A stretch of 64,000 nucleotides of DNA from Ruminococcus sp. (GCA_017542475.1 JAFXXD010000041.1:1-64000); one strand, 5' to 3'. Counted from the first letter of the stretch, positions 9,235 to 17,355 are shown. The notes: a model not told the origin generated them from the sequence alone. Made by a program: numbers and translations.

Positions 9235-9957
9235 ATGGATCCGGATACACATCAAATCATAACCCAAGTCTATCAGGCAAAAAAGGACAACGCCGCCACT
9301 GACGAGCTTATCGCGGCGTATATGCCGTTCATCAAGGCTGAGACAGCCAAGTTCCTCAACAGACCGCCCGAGCAGAGCGACGACGAGCTGAGTATCGCCA
9401 TGTTCGCCTTCTACGAGGCTATACGTACATATTCGCGGCTTCGCGGCGCGTTTCTCAAATTCGCCGCCATGAAGATAAAGAACCGCTTGATAGATCACTA
9501 CCGCAAGGAAAAAAGAAACAGGATAACGGTCTCGCTCGACGAGGAGTCCGAAGACCGTCCCGATCTGATAGATACAATCAAAGACGAGCACGACAGCTTC
9601 GGGGAGAATGAGATACGCGAGGCGACACAGCAGGAAATAGCCGAGCTCTCCGCGCAGATGACCGATTTCGGAGTCTCCATGCAGGATATCGCCGATAACT
9701 CTCCCAAGCAGAGGCGCACGCTCGAATGCTGCCAGAGGGCAGTTTATTACGCACGCCATAATCCCGAGATACTCGAGGATTTTCTCCGCACCAAGCGAGT
9801 CCCCATTGCCAAGCTCGCAGAGGGAGCGGAGGTCGAGCGCAAGACGCTCGAAAGACACAGACGCTACCTCGTGGCGGTGCTCCTCATATGCACCAACGGC
9901 TACGAGATACTGCGCGGACACATAATGCAGGTACTGAAAGGAGGGGGAGATGTATGA
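9235..9957 (+). CDS. sigI: RNA polymerase sigma-I factor
   Basis: Alternative sigma factor of the SigI group, which in clostridial cellulosome producers directs genes for polysaccharide degradation or envelope stress. 240 residues: sigma-2 region about 20-105 (AAYMPFIKAETAKFLNR... IRTYSRLRGAFLKFAAMKIKNRLIDHYRK), a charged linker (EESEDRPDLID), and the SigI-specific DNA-binding C-terminal region about 140-235 (QMTDFGVSMQDIADNSPKQ; AKLAEGAEVERKTLERHRRYLVAVLL). ATG at 9235 follows GGGGGTGAT. Its stop overlaps the rsgI start (ATGA), so the two are translationally coupled. The promoter looks SigI-dependent. Confidence 0.9.
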   Translation: MDPDTHQIITQVYQAKKDNAATDELIAAYMPFIKAETAKFLNRPPEQSDDELSIAMFAFYEAIRTYSRLRGAFLKFAAMKIKNRLIDHYRKEKRNRITVSLDEESEDRPDLIDTIKDEHDSFGENEIREATQQEIAELSAQMTDFGVSMQDIADNSPKQRRTLECCQRAVYYARHNPEILEDFLRTKRVPIAKLAEGAEVERKTLERHRRYLVAVLLICTNGYEILRGHIMQVLKGGGDV

Positions 9958-10973
9958 AATATCTGGTAATGGAATGTCATAACGGATATGCTGTCCTTAT
10001 GGACGAGGAATCGCGCTTCGTGAATGCGGCGAATCTGCACTACGAGGTCGGACAGACTGTCACCGAGCCGATACTGCTCGATACCGAGGACAAGTCCAAA
10101 ACAGGCGGCAGACGCATAATTATGCGTGCTGTAAAGGTAGCGGCAACTGCGGCTTGCCTGACAGTCGTAACTGTCGCGGGATTCAGCTTCTTCGGCAAGG
10201 ACAAGGCTCAGCCCGTTCCCCATTCAGTCGTATTCGTTTCCGCCGCCGCCGAGATAGAAATGGAGCTCGACGACACTGGCAGCGTTGTAAGGCTGAAGAG
10301 CCGTTCCGAACGCGGAAACGAGATAATAGACAAGTACATCGAATCCCACGGCACTACCTCCGACAAGACTGATACCGCGAACGCTTTGCTTGAGACACAG
10401 CTCGAAAACGGCTATATTTCTACAGGAGACACGGTGGATGTTCTCGTCCCCGCCGATGATGAAAGCTATAAAGAGTACAAGTCAGAGCTCGAGGATAAGG
10501 CTTCCAAGCTCGATATCAACGTCAACATCAAGAAAAAAGATAATTCCCATCCCCACCATGAACCGCCGACTCCGCCCGCAGTGACCGACAAGAACGGTCC
10601 TGCGAGAGAGACGGCGACAGCACCGACTGCTCCCGCACCTCCCGTTACTGCTCCCGTTGCGGCTGTCAAGCCCGACGAGAAGGTGACAGCTCCCGTAGCC
10701 GAGCAGCCGACAGCTCCCGAGGTGCCGACGCCTCCCGTCACACCTGACGAGGGCATACATCCCACCGAGCCCGTCGGACACGAGCAGCACGAGCACCCGA
10801 CGCCTCCCAATACGGAGGGCAGAGGCATTGCAGGTCACGGACCTGCGGCTCTTCCCGCTCCCGAAGCTCCTACAGCTCCGGAGGTTCCCGAGGCACCGCT
10901 CCCGCACGAGGAGACAGAAACTCCCGCAGAGCTGTCCGCAGACGAGCTCCCGCAGGACGCGGCTGAACAATGA
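9954..10973 (+). CDS. rsgI: RsgI-like transmembrane anti-sigma-I factor
   Basis: Holds SigI inactive until an outside signal arrives. 339 residues: cytoplasmic RsgI N-terminal domain (1-45, YLVMECHNGYAVLMDEES...), one membrane helix (about 60-78), a short extracytoplasmic domain (about 85-195) and a long Pro/Thr/Ala/Glu-rich tail (about 200-339) with no recognisable carbohydrate-binding module. In characterised RsgI proteins the segment just outside the membrane reads like NPSIEL and self-cleaves at Asn-Pro; here the aligned segment is AAEIEM (Ala98-Ala99), so the cleavage dyad appears lost. ATG at 9954 overlaps the sigI stop and has GGAGGGGGAG upstream. The identity rests on context and domain order; the C-terminal half is unique. 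Confidence 0.82.
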   Translation: MKYLVMECHNGYAVLMDEESRFVNAANLHYEVGQTVTEPILLDTEDKSKTGGRRIIMRAVKVAATAACLTVVTVAGFSFFGKDKAQPVPHSVVFVSAAAEIEMELDDTGSVVRLKSRSERGNEIIDKYIESHGTTSDKTDTANALLETQLENGYISTGDTVDVLVPADDESYKEYKSELEDKASKLDINVNIKKKDNSHPHHEPPTPPAVTDKNGPARETATAPTAPAPPVTAPVAAVKPDEKVTAPVAEQPTAPEVPTPPVTPDEGIHPTEPVGHEQHEHPTPPNTEGRGIAGHGPAALPAPEAPTAPEVPEAPLPHEETETPAELSADELPQDAAEQ

Positions 10974-11002
10974 CATAACCGATTCTCTATAAACCACCAC
11001 CG

Positions 11003-11040
11003 AAAGGCTGCCAAAGGGTATCGTACCCACGGCAGCCTTT
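11003..11040 (+). terminator. Terminator of sigI-rsgI
   Basis: Stem AAAGGCTGCC / GGCAGCCTTT with an inner AGGGTA/TACCCA hairpin, followed by CAGTGTTTTT. It separates rsgI from the next gene, which has its own promoter. Confidence 0.75.
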
Positions 11041-11070
11041 CAGTGTTTTTAATGATTTTCGATTTTTTTC

Positions 11071-11120
11071 AAAAAATTTTTTGAGTTACCCCGCTTTTGG
11101 GAAAAACGCTCCGTAAACTA
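11071..11120 (+). promoter_or_regulatory. Putative SigI-type promoter of the repeat-protein gene
   Basis: A-tract AAAAAATTTT, ACCCCGCTTTTG (11088-11099) and CGTAAACTA (11112-11120): near-identical in sequence and spacing to the sigI promoter at 9161-9210. Confidence 0.72.
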
Positions 11121-11185
11121 TTAACAGAAGCTCGAAAAGAGTTGATATCCGAAAACGGAAAATTTATTAAAAAGGAGTAATCATT

Positions 11186-11956
11186 ATGAGAAGCAAGAAG
11201 TCAATCATCGCTGCTATCGCAGCAGTATCGATCATCACCACAGCAACAGGCGTGACATCGTTCGCTGCTATCAACAACGCAGAAGAGAAGGCTGCTGAGA
11301 CAGTCGAGGTCACCACTGAGGTAACTACCGAGGCTGAGACTGAGGCAGAGGCTGAGGTTACTGAGGACGAGGCGACTCCTGCTGCTGAGGCAGAGGTAGC
11401 TGCTCCCGCTGAGGAGGCTGAGAAGCCCGCTAAGCCCGAGAAGCCCGAACTCGTAAAGCCCGAGGACAAGGAAGAGGGCGAAGAGGCTGAGAAGCCCGAG
11501 CCGAAGAAGCACATCGGCAAGCACGAGATCGTAGAGAAGATCAACGACACATTCGACATCGACGCTAAGGATTTCAAGGACGCTGACGCTAAGGCTTCAT
11601 GGTTCGAATTCATCAAGGAGGGTCTTGAGCCCAAGGCTCCCGAGAAGCCCGCTAAGCTCGAAGAGGCTGAGAAGCCCGTTCCGCCTGTAGCTCCCGAGAA
11701 GGACGAGAAGGTCAAGCCTGAGGCACCTGTAGCTCCCGAGAAGCCCGCTAAGCTCGAAGAGGCTGAGAAGCCCGTTCCGCCCGTAGCTCCCGAGAAGCCC
11801 GCTGAGCCCGCTGACAAGCCCGTTCCGCCTGTAGCTCCCGAGAAGGACGAGAAGGTCAAGCCCGAGGCTCCCAAGGGACCCAAGGCTCACGAGAAGGCTG
11901 TTGTTGAAGAGGCAACAGAGGCTGTTGAAGAGGCAGCAGAGACAGCAGCTGAATGA
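11186..11956 (+). CDS. Secreted Pro/Glu/Lys-rich repeat protein, probable SigI target
   Basis: 256 residues. Signal peptide 1-27 (MRSKKSIIAAIAA... TSFAA). An acidic Thr/Glu/Ala stretch follows, then KP-rich segments, a short possibly folded, charged stretch (about 110-150: HIGKHEIVEKINDTFDIDAKDF), then repeats of VAPEKPAKLEEAEKPVPP and VAPEKDEKVKPEAP type up to ~235, and a Glu/Ala tail. No sortase motif, dockerin or membrane anchor. The composition resembles the outer tail of the neighbouring RsgI. Codon use is strongly biased to GCT, GAG and AAG, suggesting high expression. AAAGGAG precedes the ATG. No known function; the shared promoter makes it the best candidate target of this SigI. Confidence 0.8.
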   Translation: MRSKKSIIAAIAAVSIITTATGVTSFAAINNAEEKAAETVEVTTEVTTEAETEAEAEVTEDEATPAAEAEVAAPAEEAEKPAKPEKPELVKPEDKEEGEEAEKPEPKKHIGKHEIVEKINDTFDIDAKDFKDADAKASWFEFIKEGLEPKAPEKPAKLEEAEKPVPPVAPEKDEKVKPEAPVAPEKPAKLEEAEKPVPPVAPEKPAEPADKPVPPVAPEKDEKVKPEAPKGPKAHEKAVVEEATEAVEEAAETAAE

Positions 11957-11999
11957 TCCCCACTCTTTCCTGAAAAGATATTGATGAATAGAAACATAG

Positions 12000-12033
12000 A
12001 AAAGGCAGTCCCGTGAGGACTGCCTTTTGTTTT
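12000..12033 (+). terminator. Terminator of the repeat-protein gene
   Basis: Stem AAAAGGCAGTCC / GGACTGCCTTTT with loop CGTGA, then TGTTTTTG. Confidence 0.8.
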
Positions 12034-12091
12034 TGTATATCAGCTTCGATAAAGCTACGGGCGAACAGATTGTGCCGCTGCAAGAAATCAA

Positions 12092-12160
12092 TGTAGGGAC
12101 GCGCATTGCGCGTCCGCAAATTCTCCGTATGTCCGCGGACGACCGATGGTCGTCCCTACA
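12092..12160. repeat. Two facing family A palindromes
   Basis: One copy at 12092-12117 (TGTAGGGACGCGCATTGCGCG...) and an inverted copy at 12135-12160 ending CGTCCCTACA. The second overlaps the end of the HAD gene: read leftward, its TGTAGGG supplies that gene's TAG stop codon. Confidence 0.7.
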
Positions 12161-12791
12161 CAGCAAGTTTTTTCAGAAGTGCGGGAAGGTCGCTGAAGCG
12201 CTCCAGCTCGGGGACCTCCTGTTCTATCGTGCCGAAGCCGTAGGCGGCGTGTATGAAGTCGAAGCCCGCCTGCATCGTGGCGTCGTAGTCGCCCTGTATA
12301 TCGCCTATGTAGTAGGCTTTGTCGAGAGCGTTGCGCTCCGCGAGCAGTGCGATGTTCTCGCCCTTGCCCTTGAGGTTGTTGCCGTAGCATTCGATGTCGG
12401 TGAAGTATTTCCCGAAGCCGTAGTATTCGAGGAAAGCCTCGATGTAGCCGCTCTGGCAGTTGCTGACGATGAAGAGTGGATAGTCCCTGCGCAGAGCCCT
12501 GAACGTCTTTTCAAGGTCGGGGTAGAGCACTCCGCCGTGCTCGCGGAGGTATTCGTTCTCGTGGTCGCAGCAGAGCGTCAGCAGGTGCATACGCTCGGCT
12601 TTCGGGAGATCGGCGAAGATGATGTCGGCTATTCTGTCCATAGTCAGACCCATCACGGACATCACGTCCTCACGCGTAATATCGGGGCGGTCATAGCCGA
12701 GTTCGCGCAGCTTTTCCGTCCACGACGCTGCCACGCCCGCGGAGGAGTCCCACAGCGTGCCGTCCATATCGAATATCAGTCCTGTTTTCAT
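12156..12791 (-). CDS. HAD-superfamily phosphatase
   Basis: Cytoplasmic phosphatase of the phosphoglycolate phosphatase/beta-phosphoglucomutase-like HAD group, 211 residues. Motif I FDMDGTLWDS (nucleophile Asp8), motif II VSNCQSGY, motif IV YIGDIQGDYDATMQAG. The start overlaps the stop of the dehydrogenase gene by four bases, so the two are coupled. The natural substrate may be made by, or be related to, that enzyme (a polyol phosphate), but this is inference. The TAG stop lies inside a repeat element. Confidence 0.85.
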   Translation of the reverse strand: MKTGLIFDMDGTLWDSSAGVAASWTEKLRELGYDRPDITREDVMSVMGLTMDRIADIIFADLPKAERMHLLTLCCDHENEYLREHGGVLYPDLEKTFRALRRDYPLFIVSNCQSGYIEAFLEYYGFGKYFTDIECYGNNLKGKGENIALLAERNALDKAYYIGDIQGDYDATMQAGFDFIHAAYGFGTIEQEVPELERFSDLPALLKKLAV

Positions 12792-13852
12792 TTGCCCTCC
12801 GTCATTCTGGCGTATATCTCGCCGAGCTGTACGCGGTCGTGCTTTACGTCGTCAAGGATGGTTATCCTGCCTGTTCTTACTGTGCGTGCCTTCTCCCACA
12901 TATCAGCGAACATATCCTCGGTTATGCCGTAGGCGTGAGGGTCGATGACGAGCTTGTGGTTCGCGAAGAAGGCGAGTATGCCGCTCGGGTCCTGTCCTTG
13001 GAATATGCACGCGGGTATTGTGCCGAGAGCGACTGCCAGTCCGTGCGATATCTTTATCTCGGGGTAGTACTCCTCGATTGCGTGCGCGAAGAGGTGCTCG
13101 CTGCCGCTGCACGGTCTCGACGAGCCCGCTATCTCCATTGCAAGTCCGCCCATAACGAGAGCGCGGGAGAGTATGCGTATGAACACGCGGCTCTTCATAT
13201 CCTGCTCGTCGCAGTGGTAGACGGAGTCGTAGCTCATACGGCTGAGGGCGTAGGCGAAGTCGTCTACCTGCGTGCCCGTCTTTGCGGCTGAGAGCTTCCA
13301 GTCGTAAAGGGCGGTGTGCTTGGCGATGGTGTCGCCTATGCCCGAGAGCGTCTGCGTCTCGGGGGCGTTGATTATCATATTCGTATCGACTATGATAGCC
13401 GTCGGTATCTTGCACTCTATCGTCTTTCGCACCGAGCCCTCTGTTTCGAGGACTGCGAACGGCGAGGCGAGTGAGTCGTTGCTGAGCGAGGTCGGCATAC
13501 AGATGTAGACTGCCTTGCTGATGTGAGCCGCGTACTTCGCGGTATCGAGCACTCTGCCGCCGCCTATGCCGATGATTATCTTTATATCCTCTATGCAGAC
13601 CTTCTTGGCTATGGCAACGGCTTCATCGAAGCTCGCGCTGCCCATGGCGTATATCTCGGCTCCGCCGAAATCGCGGCTGATGTCGGTTATCTTGTCCTTG
13701 TATATGCCGATGAGGAACTCCTCGGATACGACGAGTGCCTTCTGACCGATTATCTCGGGAATATAGCGGCTGATTATCTCGTCGGAGCGGAAGAACGCGT
13801 CCTCCTCGACTGCGAGACATATCGGCAGATTGAAACGTGTGTGCTGGTTCAT
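12788..13852 (-). CDS. Glycerol-1-phosphate dehydrogenase-like (AraM/EgsA family)
   Basis: Reduces dihydroxyacetone phosphate with NAD(P)H in the family's characterised members. 354 residues: nucleotide-binding loop GIGGGRVLDTAKYAA, the family signature PTSLSNDSLASP, and metal ligands expected in GIGDTIAKH, SEHLFAHAIE and ISHGLAVALG. AGGAGG precedes the ATG and a sigma-A promoter lies 36-64 bases upstream. Bacterial AraM proteins make glycerol-1-phosphate for unusual archaeal-type lipids together with a PcrB-type prenyltransferase; no such gene is in the window. General polyol dehydrogenase is the alternative. Confidence 0.8.
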   Translation of the reverse strand: MNQHTRFNLPICLAVEEDAFFRSDEIISRYIPEIIGQKALVVSEEFLIGIYKDKITDISRDFGGAEIYAMGSASFDEAVAIAKKVCIEDIKIIIGIGGGRVLDTAKYAAHISKAVYICMPTSLSNDSLASPFAVLETEGSVRKTIECKIPTAIIVDTNMIINAPETQTLSGIGDTIAKHTALYDWKLSAAKTGTQVDDFAYALSRMSYDSVYHCDEQDMKSRVFIRILSRALVMGGLAMEIAGSSRPCSGSEHLFAHAIEEYYPEIKISHGLAVALGTIPACIFQGQDPSGILAFFANHKLVIDPHAYGITEDMFADMWEKARTVRTGRITILDDVKHDRVQLGEIYARMTEGK

Positions 13853-13887
13853 ACGAGCACCTCCTGATGTTATTATGTGCTGATTTG

Positions 13888-13916
13888 ATTATACTATAAT
13901 TCACTGCGAAATGCAA
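13888..13916 (-). promoter_or_regulatory. Sigma-A promoter of the dehydrogenase-phosphatase pair
   Basis: Minus strand TTGCAT, 17-bp spacer, TATAAT, ~36 bases before the ATG at 13852. Confidence 0.7.
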
Positions 13917-13944
13917 CTATAAAAACGGGACGTCCACTGCATAA

Positions 13945-13974
13945 AAAAGCGGCAGGGGAGCTCCCTGCCGCTTT
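13945..13974 (-). terminator. Terminator of the GNAT gene
   Basis: Read leftward: stem AAAGCGGCAGGGAG / CTCCCCTGCCGCTTT followed by a T-run. Confidence 0.75.
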
Positions 13975-13978
13975 GCTG

Positions 13979-14635
13979 TTATCCGTTAATTACAGAATGA
14001 CTGTGTATGTAGAACTCCTCCTGACTCGGCTGCCAGCCCTTGACCTTCGGCGGGAACTGAGCGTCAAAGCGCTCGAACTCCTCGGGGTCATCGCAGGGGT
14101 GGTCGGAGTCGCTCGGGTGGTAGAACCACTTCCGTCCGTCGAGCGCACCATCTGCGAGCTCCTTTACGAGCAGAGCCGCGGGGAAGATGTCGTCCTCGAA
14201 GCAGACGTTGTACTTCTTGCAGCTCCTGTAGCCGCGTGCAACGTAGTTGTCGGGATTGCCGAAGTTGATGACGACGTCGTAGCCCAGCTCACGCGCGATA
14301 GGGAAGGTGTGCCCGAGCAGAGCCTTGCCTATGCCCATACGCTGATACTCGGGGACAACGCACAGCGGTCCCATAGTGAGCACCTGTTTCTCGCTGCCGT
14401 TTTCGTCGATGAGCCTGCTTTTCGCGTACATAACGCAGCCGACTATCCTCCCGCCTGCCTCGGCAACGAAGTCGAGCTCGGGTACGAAGTCCTGATGCTG
14501 TCTCAGCACGTGTATGAAGTAGTGCTCGTCGCAGCCGGGGCGGTTCTGGTTCCAGAAAGCCTCGCGTGCGGCGTTTTCGGTGTTGTGGTAGTCATTTACT
14601 GTTTCTCTGCGGATGATGAAGTCATTATTATTCAT
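13979..14635 (-). CDS. GNAT-family N-acetyltransferase
   Basis: Cytoplasmic acyl-CoA-dependent acetyltransferase, 218 residues. The N-terminal IIRRETVNDYHNTENAAREAFW segment is typical of a clostridial GNAT subgroup; the acetyl-CoA-binding motif is LCVVPEYQRMGIGKAL (Q/R-x-x-G-x-G/A). ATG at 14635 is chosen for the AGGAGG site; an in-frame reading upstream to 14746 (GTG) adds 37 non-conserved residues and its AAAGGAG site sits too close. That leaves a leader of ~140 bases between promoter and start. Acceptor unknown. Confidence 0.85.
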   Translation of the reverse strand: MNNNDFIIRRETVNDYHNTENAAREAFWNQNRPGCDEHYFIHVLRQHQDFVPELDFVAEAGGRIVGCVMYAKSRLIDENGSEKQVLTMGPLCVVPEYQRMGIGKALLGHTFPIARELGYDVVINFGNPDNYVARGYRSCKKYNVCFEDDIFPAALLVKELADGALDGRKWFYHPSDSDHPCDDPEEFERFDAQFPPKVKGWQPSQEEFYIHSHSVING

Positions 14636-14785
14636 TGTTTTTCCTCCTGAATATGGTTGACAAGACACGGGAGGCTTGTGTGGGATAGTATTCGCAAACC
14701 TTCCGTTTACGCTGCTATCTCCGTTTTCGTAGTATTTTTCAAACACTTTCTCCTTTGAGATATTGCGGCTTTTGCCGCTGCCGAC

Positions 14786-14814
14786 ATTATAGCACCGATC
14801 AACGTTTTTGTCAA
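14786..14814 (-). promoter_or_regulatory. Sigma-A promoter of the GNAT gene
   Basis: Minus strand TTGACA, 17-bp spacer, TATAAT: near-consensus. The leader begins with a GCGGCAAAAGCCGC hairpin and contains a second ribosome-binding site with a very short out-of-frame reading. Confidence 0.75.
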
Positions 14815-14833
14815 GGGACGCGGATACATCGGT

Positions 14834-14860
14834 GCGGGCGGCGGGACGCCGCCACTACAG
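14834..14860. repeat. Degenerate family A palindrome
   Basis: GCGGGCGGCGGGACGCCGCC followed by ACTACA: an inverted copy with a decayed TGTAGGG end. Confidence 0.5.
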
Positions 14861-15020
14861 TTTTAGCTCAAGCAAAAAGATAATACAATTGATTTATTCA
14901 CGATTAGTAAATTATTATGTAGCAATATCCACTGAAACAGCTTCCTCCCTTTGGCTATTTTGACTAAAAGACTTTTGAAAAGTTCTACGCGTGATAGATG
15001 TGCAAATTCACCGAATCCGC
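14861..15020. other. AT-rich intergenic stretch, nothing recognised
   Basis: Part of the ~490-base gap between the GNAT and cellulase genes. It is AT-rich, with no convincing coding frame, ribosome site or strong hairpin. It may hold upstream regulatory sites for the cellulase. Confidence 0.4.
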
Positions 15021-15049
15021 TTGACTTCCTTTGGGCAATATGTTAGAAT
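15021..15049 (+). promoter_or_regulatory. Sigma-A promoter of the GH5 cellulase gene
   Basis: TTGACT, 17-bp spacer, TAGAAT, giving a ~75-base leader that contains a GGCGG...CCGCC hairpin. Confidence 0.7.
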
Positions 15050-15129
15050 CAAGATAGGCAAAAAGCCAAGGCGGTTTCCTGCACTGTGCCGCCGAATGGG
15101 AAATTTTACATTTTAATGGGAGGGTATTT

Positions 15130-17355
15130 ATGCTAAAAAACAAATTTATTTCAAAGGCAGTGAGCACTGTCGCTTCAGTCGCTATGGTGTTCACCTCGAT
15201 CCCGTCCATCAATGTTATGGACAAGGCTGTTGCCGCTGATACGATGACAGCTTTCGAGATCACCGAGAACATGAAGGTCGGCTGGAACCTCGGTAACACT
15301 CTCGATGCAAAGGCAAGCAACAAGCAGGGCGACCTTGAATCAGCAGGTCTCGAGACCGAGACTTCCTGGGGCTGCCCCAAGGCTACTCAGGAACTCTTTG
15401 ACGCTCTCAAGGCTAAGGGATTCAACACTGTCCGCGTTCCTACAACTTGGTTCCAGCACCTCGACGCCGACAACAACATCGACCCCGAGTGGATGGCTCG
15501 TGTCAAGGAAGTTGTTGACTACGGTATCAATAACGATATGTACATCATCCTTAATGTTCACCATGAGAACTGGGTGAACAGAAGCGATTTCGCTAACGCT
15601 TACAACGAGATTCAGCCCAAGCTCATGAAGATATGGACTCAGATCGCTACAGAGTTCAAGGACTACGACCAGCACCTCATCTTTGAGTGCATGAACGAGC
15701 CCCGAGCTGTCGGTACAGAGCACGAGTGGTGGGCAGCATCGGCTGTTCCCGAGTGTGATGTCATCAACGACCTCGAGCACGATTTCGTAGACCTCATCAG
15801 AGGCATGGACGGCCCCTATGCAAAGACTCGTCTCCTTATGCTCCCCGGCTACTGCGCGAGCGCTGAGACTCAGTTCCTTGAGGCTATCGACGTTCCCGAC
15901 GATGACTTCGTTGCTATCTCGGTTCACGCTTATTCACCCTACGATTTCACTATGAATGCTGCCGTTGAGGACCACTCGGTATTTACAGGCACCAAGTATT
16001 CTCAGCAGCTTTCAGACATCCTTTCGGGTATCCGCCAGACCTTCATCGAGAAGGATATCCCCGTTGTTATCGGCGAGATGGGTACCTCAAACTTCGGCAA
16101 TACTCAGGCGCGTGTGGACTGGACAACTCAGTACTTCACTACTACTAAGAAGTACGGTATCCCCTGCTGTCTCTGGGACAACAACACCGTTGAGAACCCC
16201 AAGGACCCCGGTGAGTGCCACGGCTACATCAACCGTTCCACATATGAGTGGTATGAGGGAAGTGCTCCCGTTATCGACAAAATGATGGAGATAATGAACG
16301 ATGATTCTATCGTCTGGGGCAGCGAGGGCAAGGCTCCCACATACACACATCAGGCTCTCTCTGACGGTACTGTCTTCAGAGATGAGGCTATCGAGATAGA
16401 TGCTTCCAAGTCAAAGACCTATGAGAACACTACTCCCGGTCAGGAGATCTCGTGGAGCGAGCTCGAAGGCAAGGAAGTTGCTATCAAGTTCACAGGCACA
16501 ACTCCCGTTCTCGCATTCTCTGATGCTGAGTACGGCAACTGGACTGAGATCAAGCCCTACGCTATCGATGAGGAGAACGGCATCGCTTACTACCTCGTAA
16601 GCCAGCAGCTCCCCGCAGCTTGGAGCGACCTCTCCACAGTCAACCATATGCAGGCAAGAACCGATAAGGTTACTACTATCGAGAAGATGGTCATCCTCAA
16701 CGCTCCCGAGGTCGAGATCGACGTTCCCGTTGACAAGACCAAAAAGTACAAGATCGACTTTGCGAACGCTCCCAAGGACGAGGGCAGCCTCGTTCTCTAC
16801 TTCGAGGGCGAGCCCAATACCGATACAAACGGTGCTGTCGGCTTCAACGGCGACGGCTGGGAAGAGGAAAAGTGGTCAGGCAAGACTAATTCTCTCGGTA
16901 AGCTCACTATTGAGATAGACCGCACAAAGTTCCCCGCTGATCTCGCTTCTGCTGAGTGCCAGATCTGGTATCAGCCCGAGCTCGTTGATATGGTGAGCTA
17001 TGAGTTCTCCACACAGCAGCCCGGCACGGTTACAACCCCCGAGGAAACAACTACAACAGAGACTACAACTATCACTACTGTTACTACAGTAACTACAACA
17101 GCTGATTCAAGCGTTGCAAGCTCAACTACCGAGAGCGGCAACCTCAGCGTGACCATAAAGGGTGACGCTAACGTTGACGGCAAGTTCTCGATCGCTGACG
17201 CAGTTGCTATCCTTCAGCACATCGCTAACCGCGACAAGTACGAGCTCAAGCCGCAGGGTCTAGTTAATGCAGACGTTGACGGCGAGGCAGGCGTAACAGC
17301 TAACGATGCGCTCTTCATTCAGAAGGTTGACGCAGGTGCTGCTTCACTTTCTTAA
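15130..17355 (+). CDS. Secreted GH5 endoglucanase with C-terminal dockerin
   Basis: Cellulosomal endo-beta-1,4-glucanase, 741 residues. Signal peptide about 1-35; GH5 catalytic domain about 40-390 with WNLGNTLDA at the N-terminal strand, acid/base Glu190 in MNEPRAV and nucleophile Glu316 in IGEMGTSN. Two beta-rich segments follow (about 400-520 and 530-620, the latter with KKYKIDFANAPKDEGSLVLYF); they sit where cellulose-binding modules occur but I cannot assign a family. Then a Thr-rich linker and a dockerin with two calcium loops (DANVDGKFSIADAVAIL and DVDGEAGVTANDALFI). This dockerin differs from the DAKDAS type of the two other dockerin proteins here. Codon use (GCT, ATC, TTC, AAG) suggests high expression. 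Start has GGGAGGG upstream. Confidence 0.93.
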   Translation: MLKNKFISKAVSTVASVAMVFTSIPSINVMDKAVAADTMTAFEITENMKVGWNLGNTLDAKASNKQGDLESAGLETETSWGCPKATQELFDALKAKGFNTVRVPTTWFQHLDADNNIDPEWMARVKEVVDYGINNDMYIILNVHHENWVNRSDFANAYNEIQPKLMKIWTQIATEFKDYDQHLIFECMNEPRAVGTEHEWWAASAVPECDVINDLEHDFVDLIRGMDGPYAKTRLLMLPGYCASAETQFLEAIDVPDDDFVAISVHAYSPYDFTMNAAVEDHSVFTGTKYSQQLSDILSGIRQTFIEKDIPVVIGEMGTSNFGNTQARVDWTTQYFTTTKKYGIPCCLWDNNTVENPKDPGECHGYINRSTYEWYEGSAPVIDKMMEIMNDDSIVWGSEGKAPTYTHQALSDGTVFRDEAIEIDASKSKTYENTTPGQEISWSELEGKEVAIKFTGTTPVLAFSDAEYGNWTEIKPYAIDEENGIAYYLVSQQLPAAWSDLSTVNHMQARTDKVTTIEKMVILNAPEVEIDVPVDKTKKYKIDFANAPKDEGSLVLYFEGEPNTDTNGAVGFNGDGWEEEKWSGKTNSLGKLTIEIDRTKFPADLASAECQIWYQPELVDMVSYEFSTQQPGTVTTPEETTTTETTTITTVTTVTTTADSSVASSTTESGNLSVTIKGDANVDGKFSIADAVAILQHIANRDKYELKPQGLVNADVDGEAGVTANDALFIQKVDAGAASLS

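Noticed and set aside
14636-14746. N-terminal extension of the GNAT protein from GTG 14746
   Set aside because: The frame is open, but AAAGGAG is only three bases from the GTG, the residues are not family-like, and AGGAGG marks the ATG at 14635.
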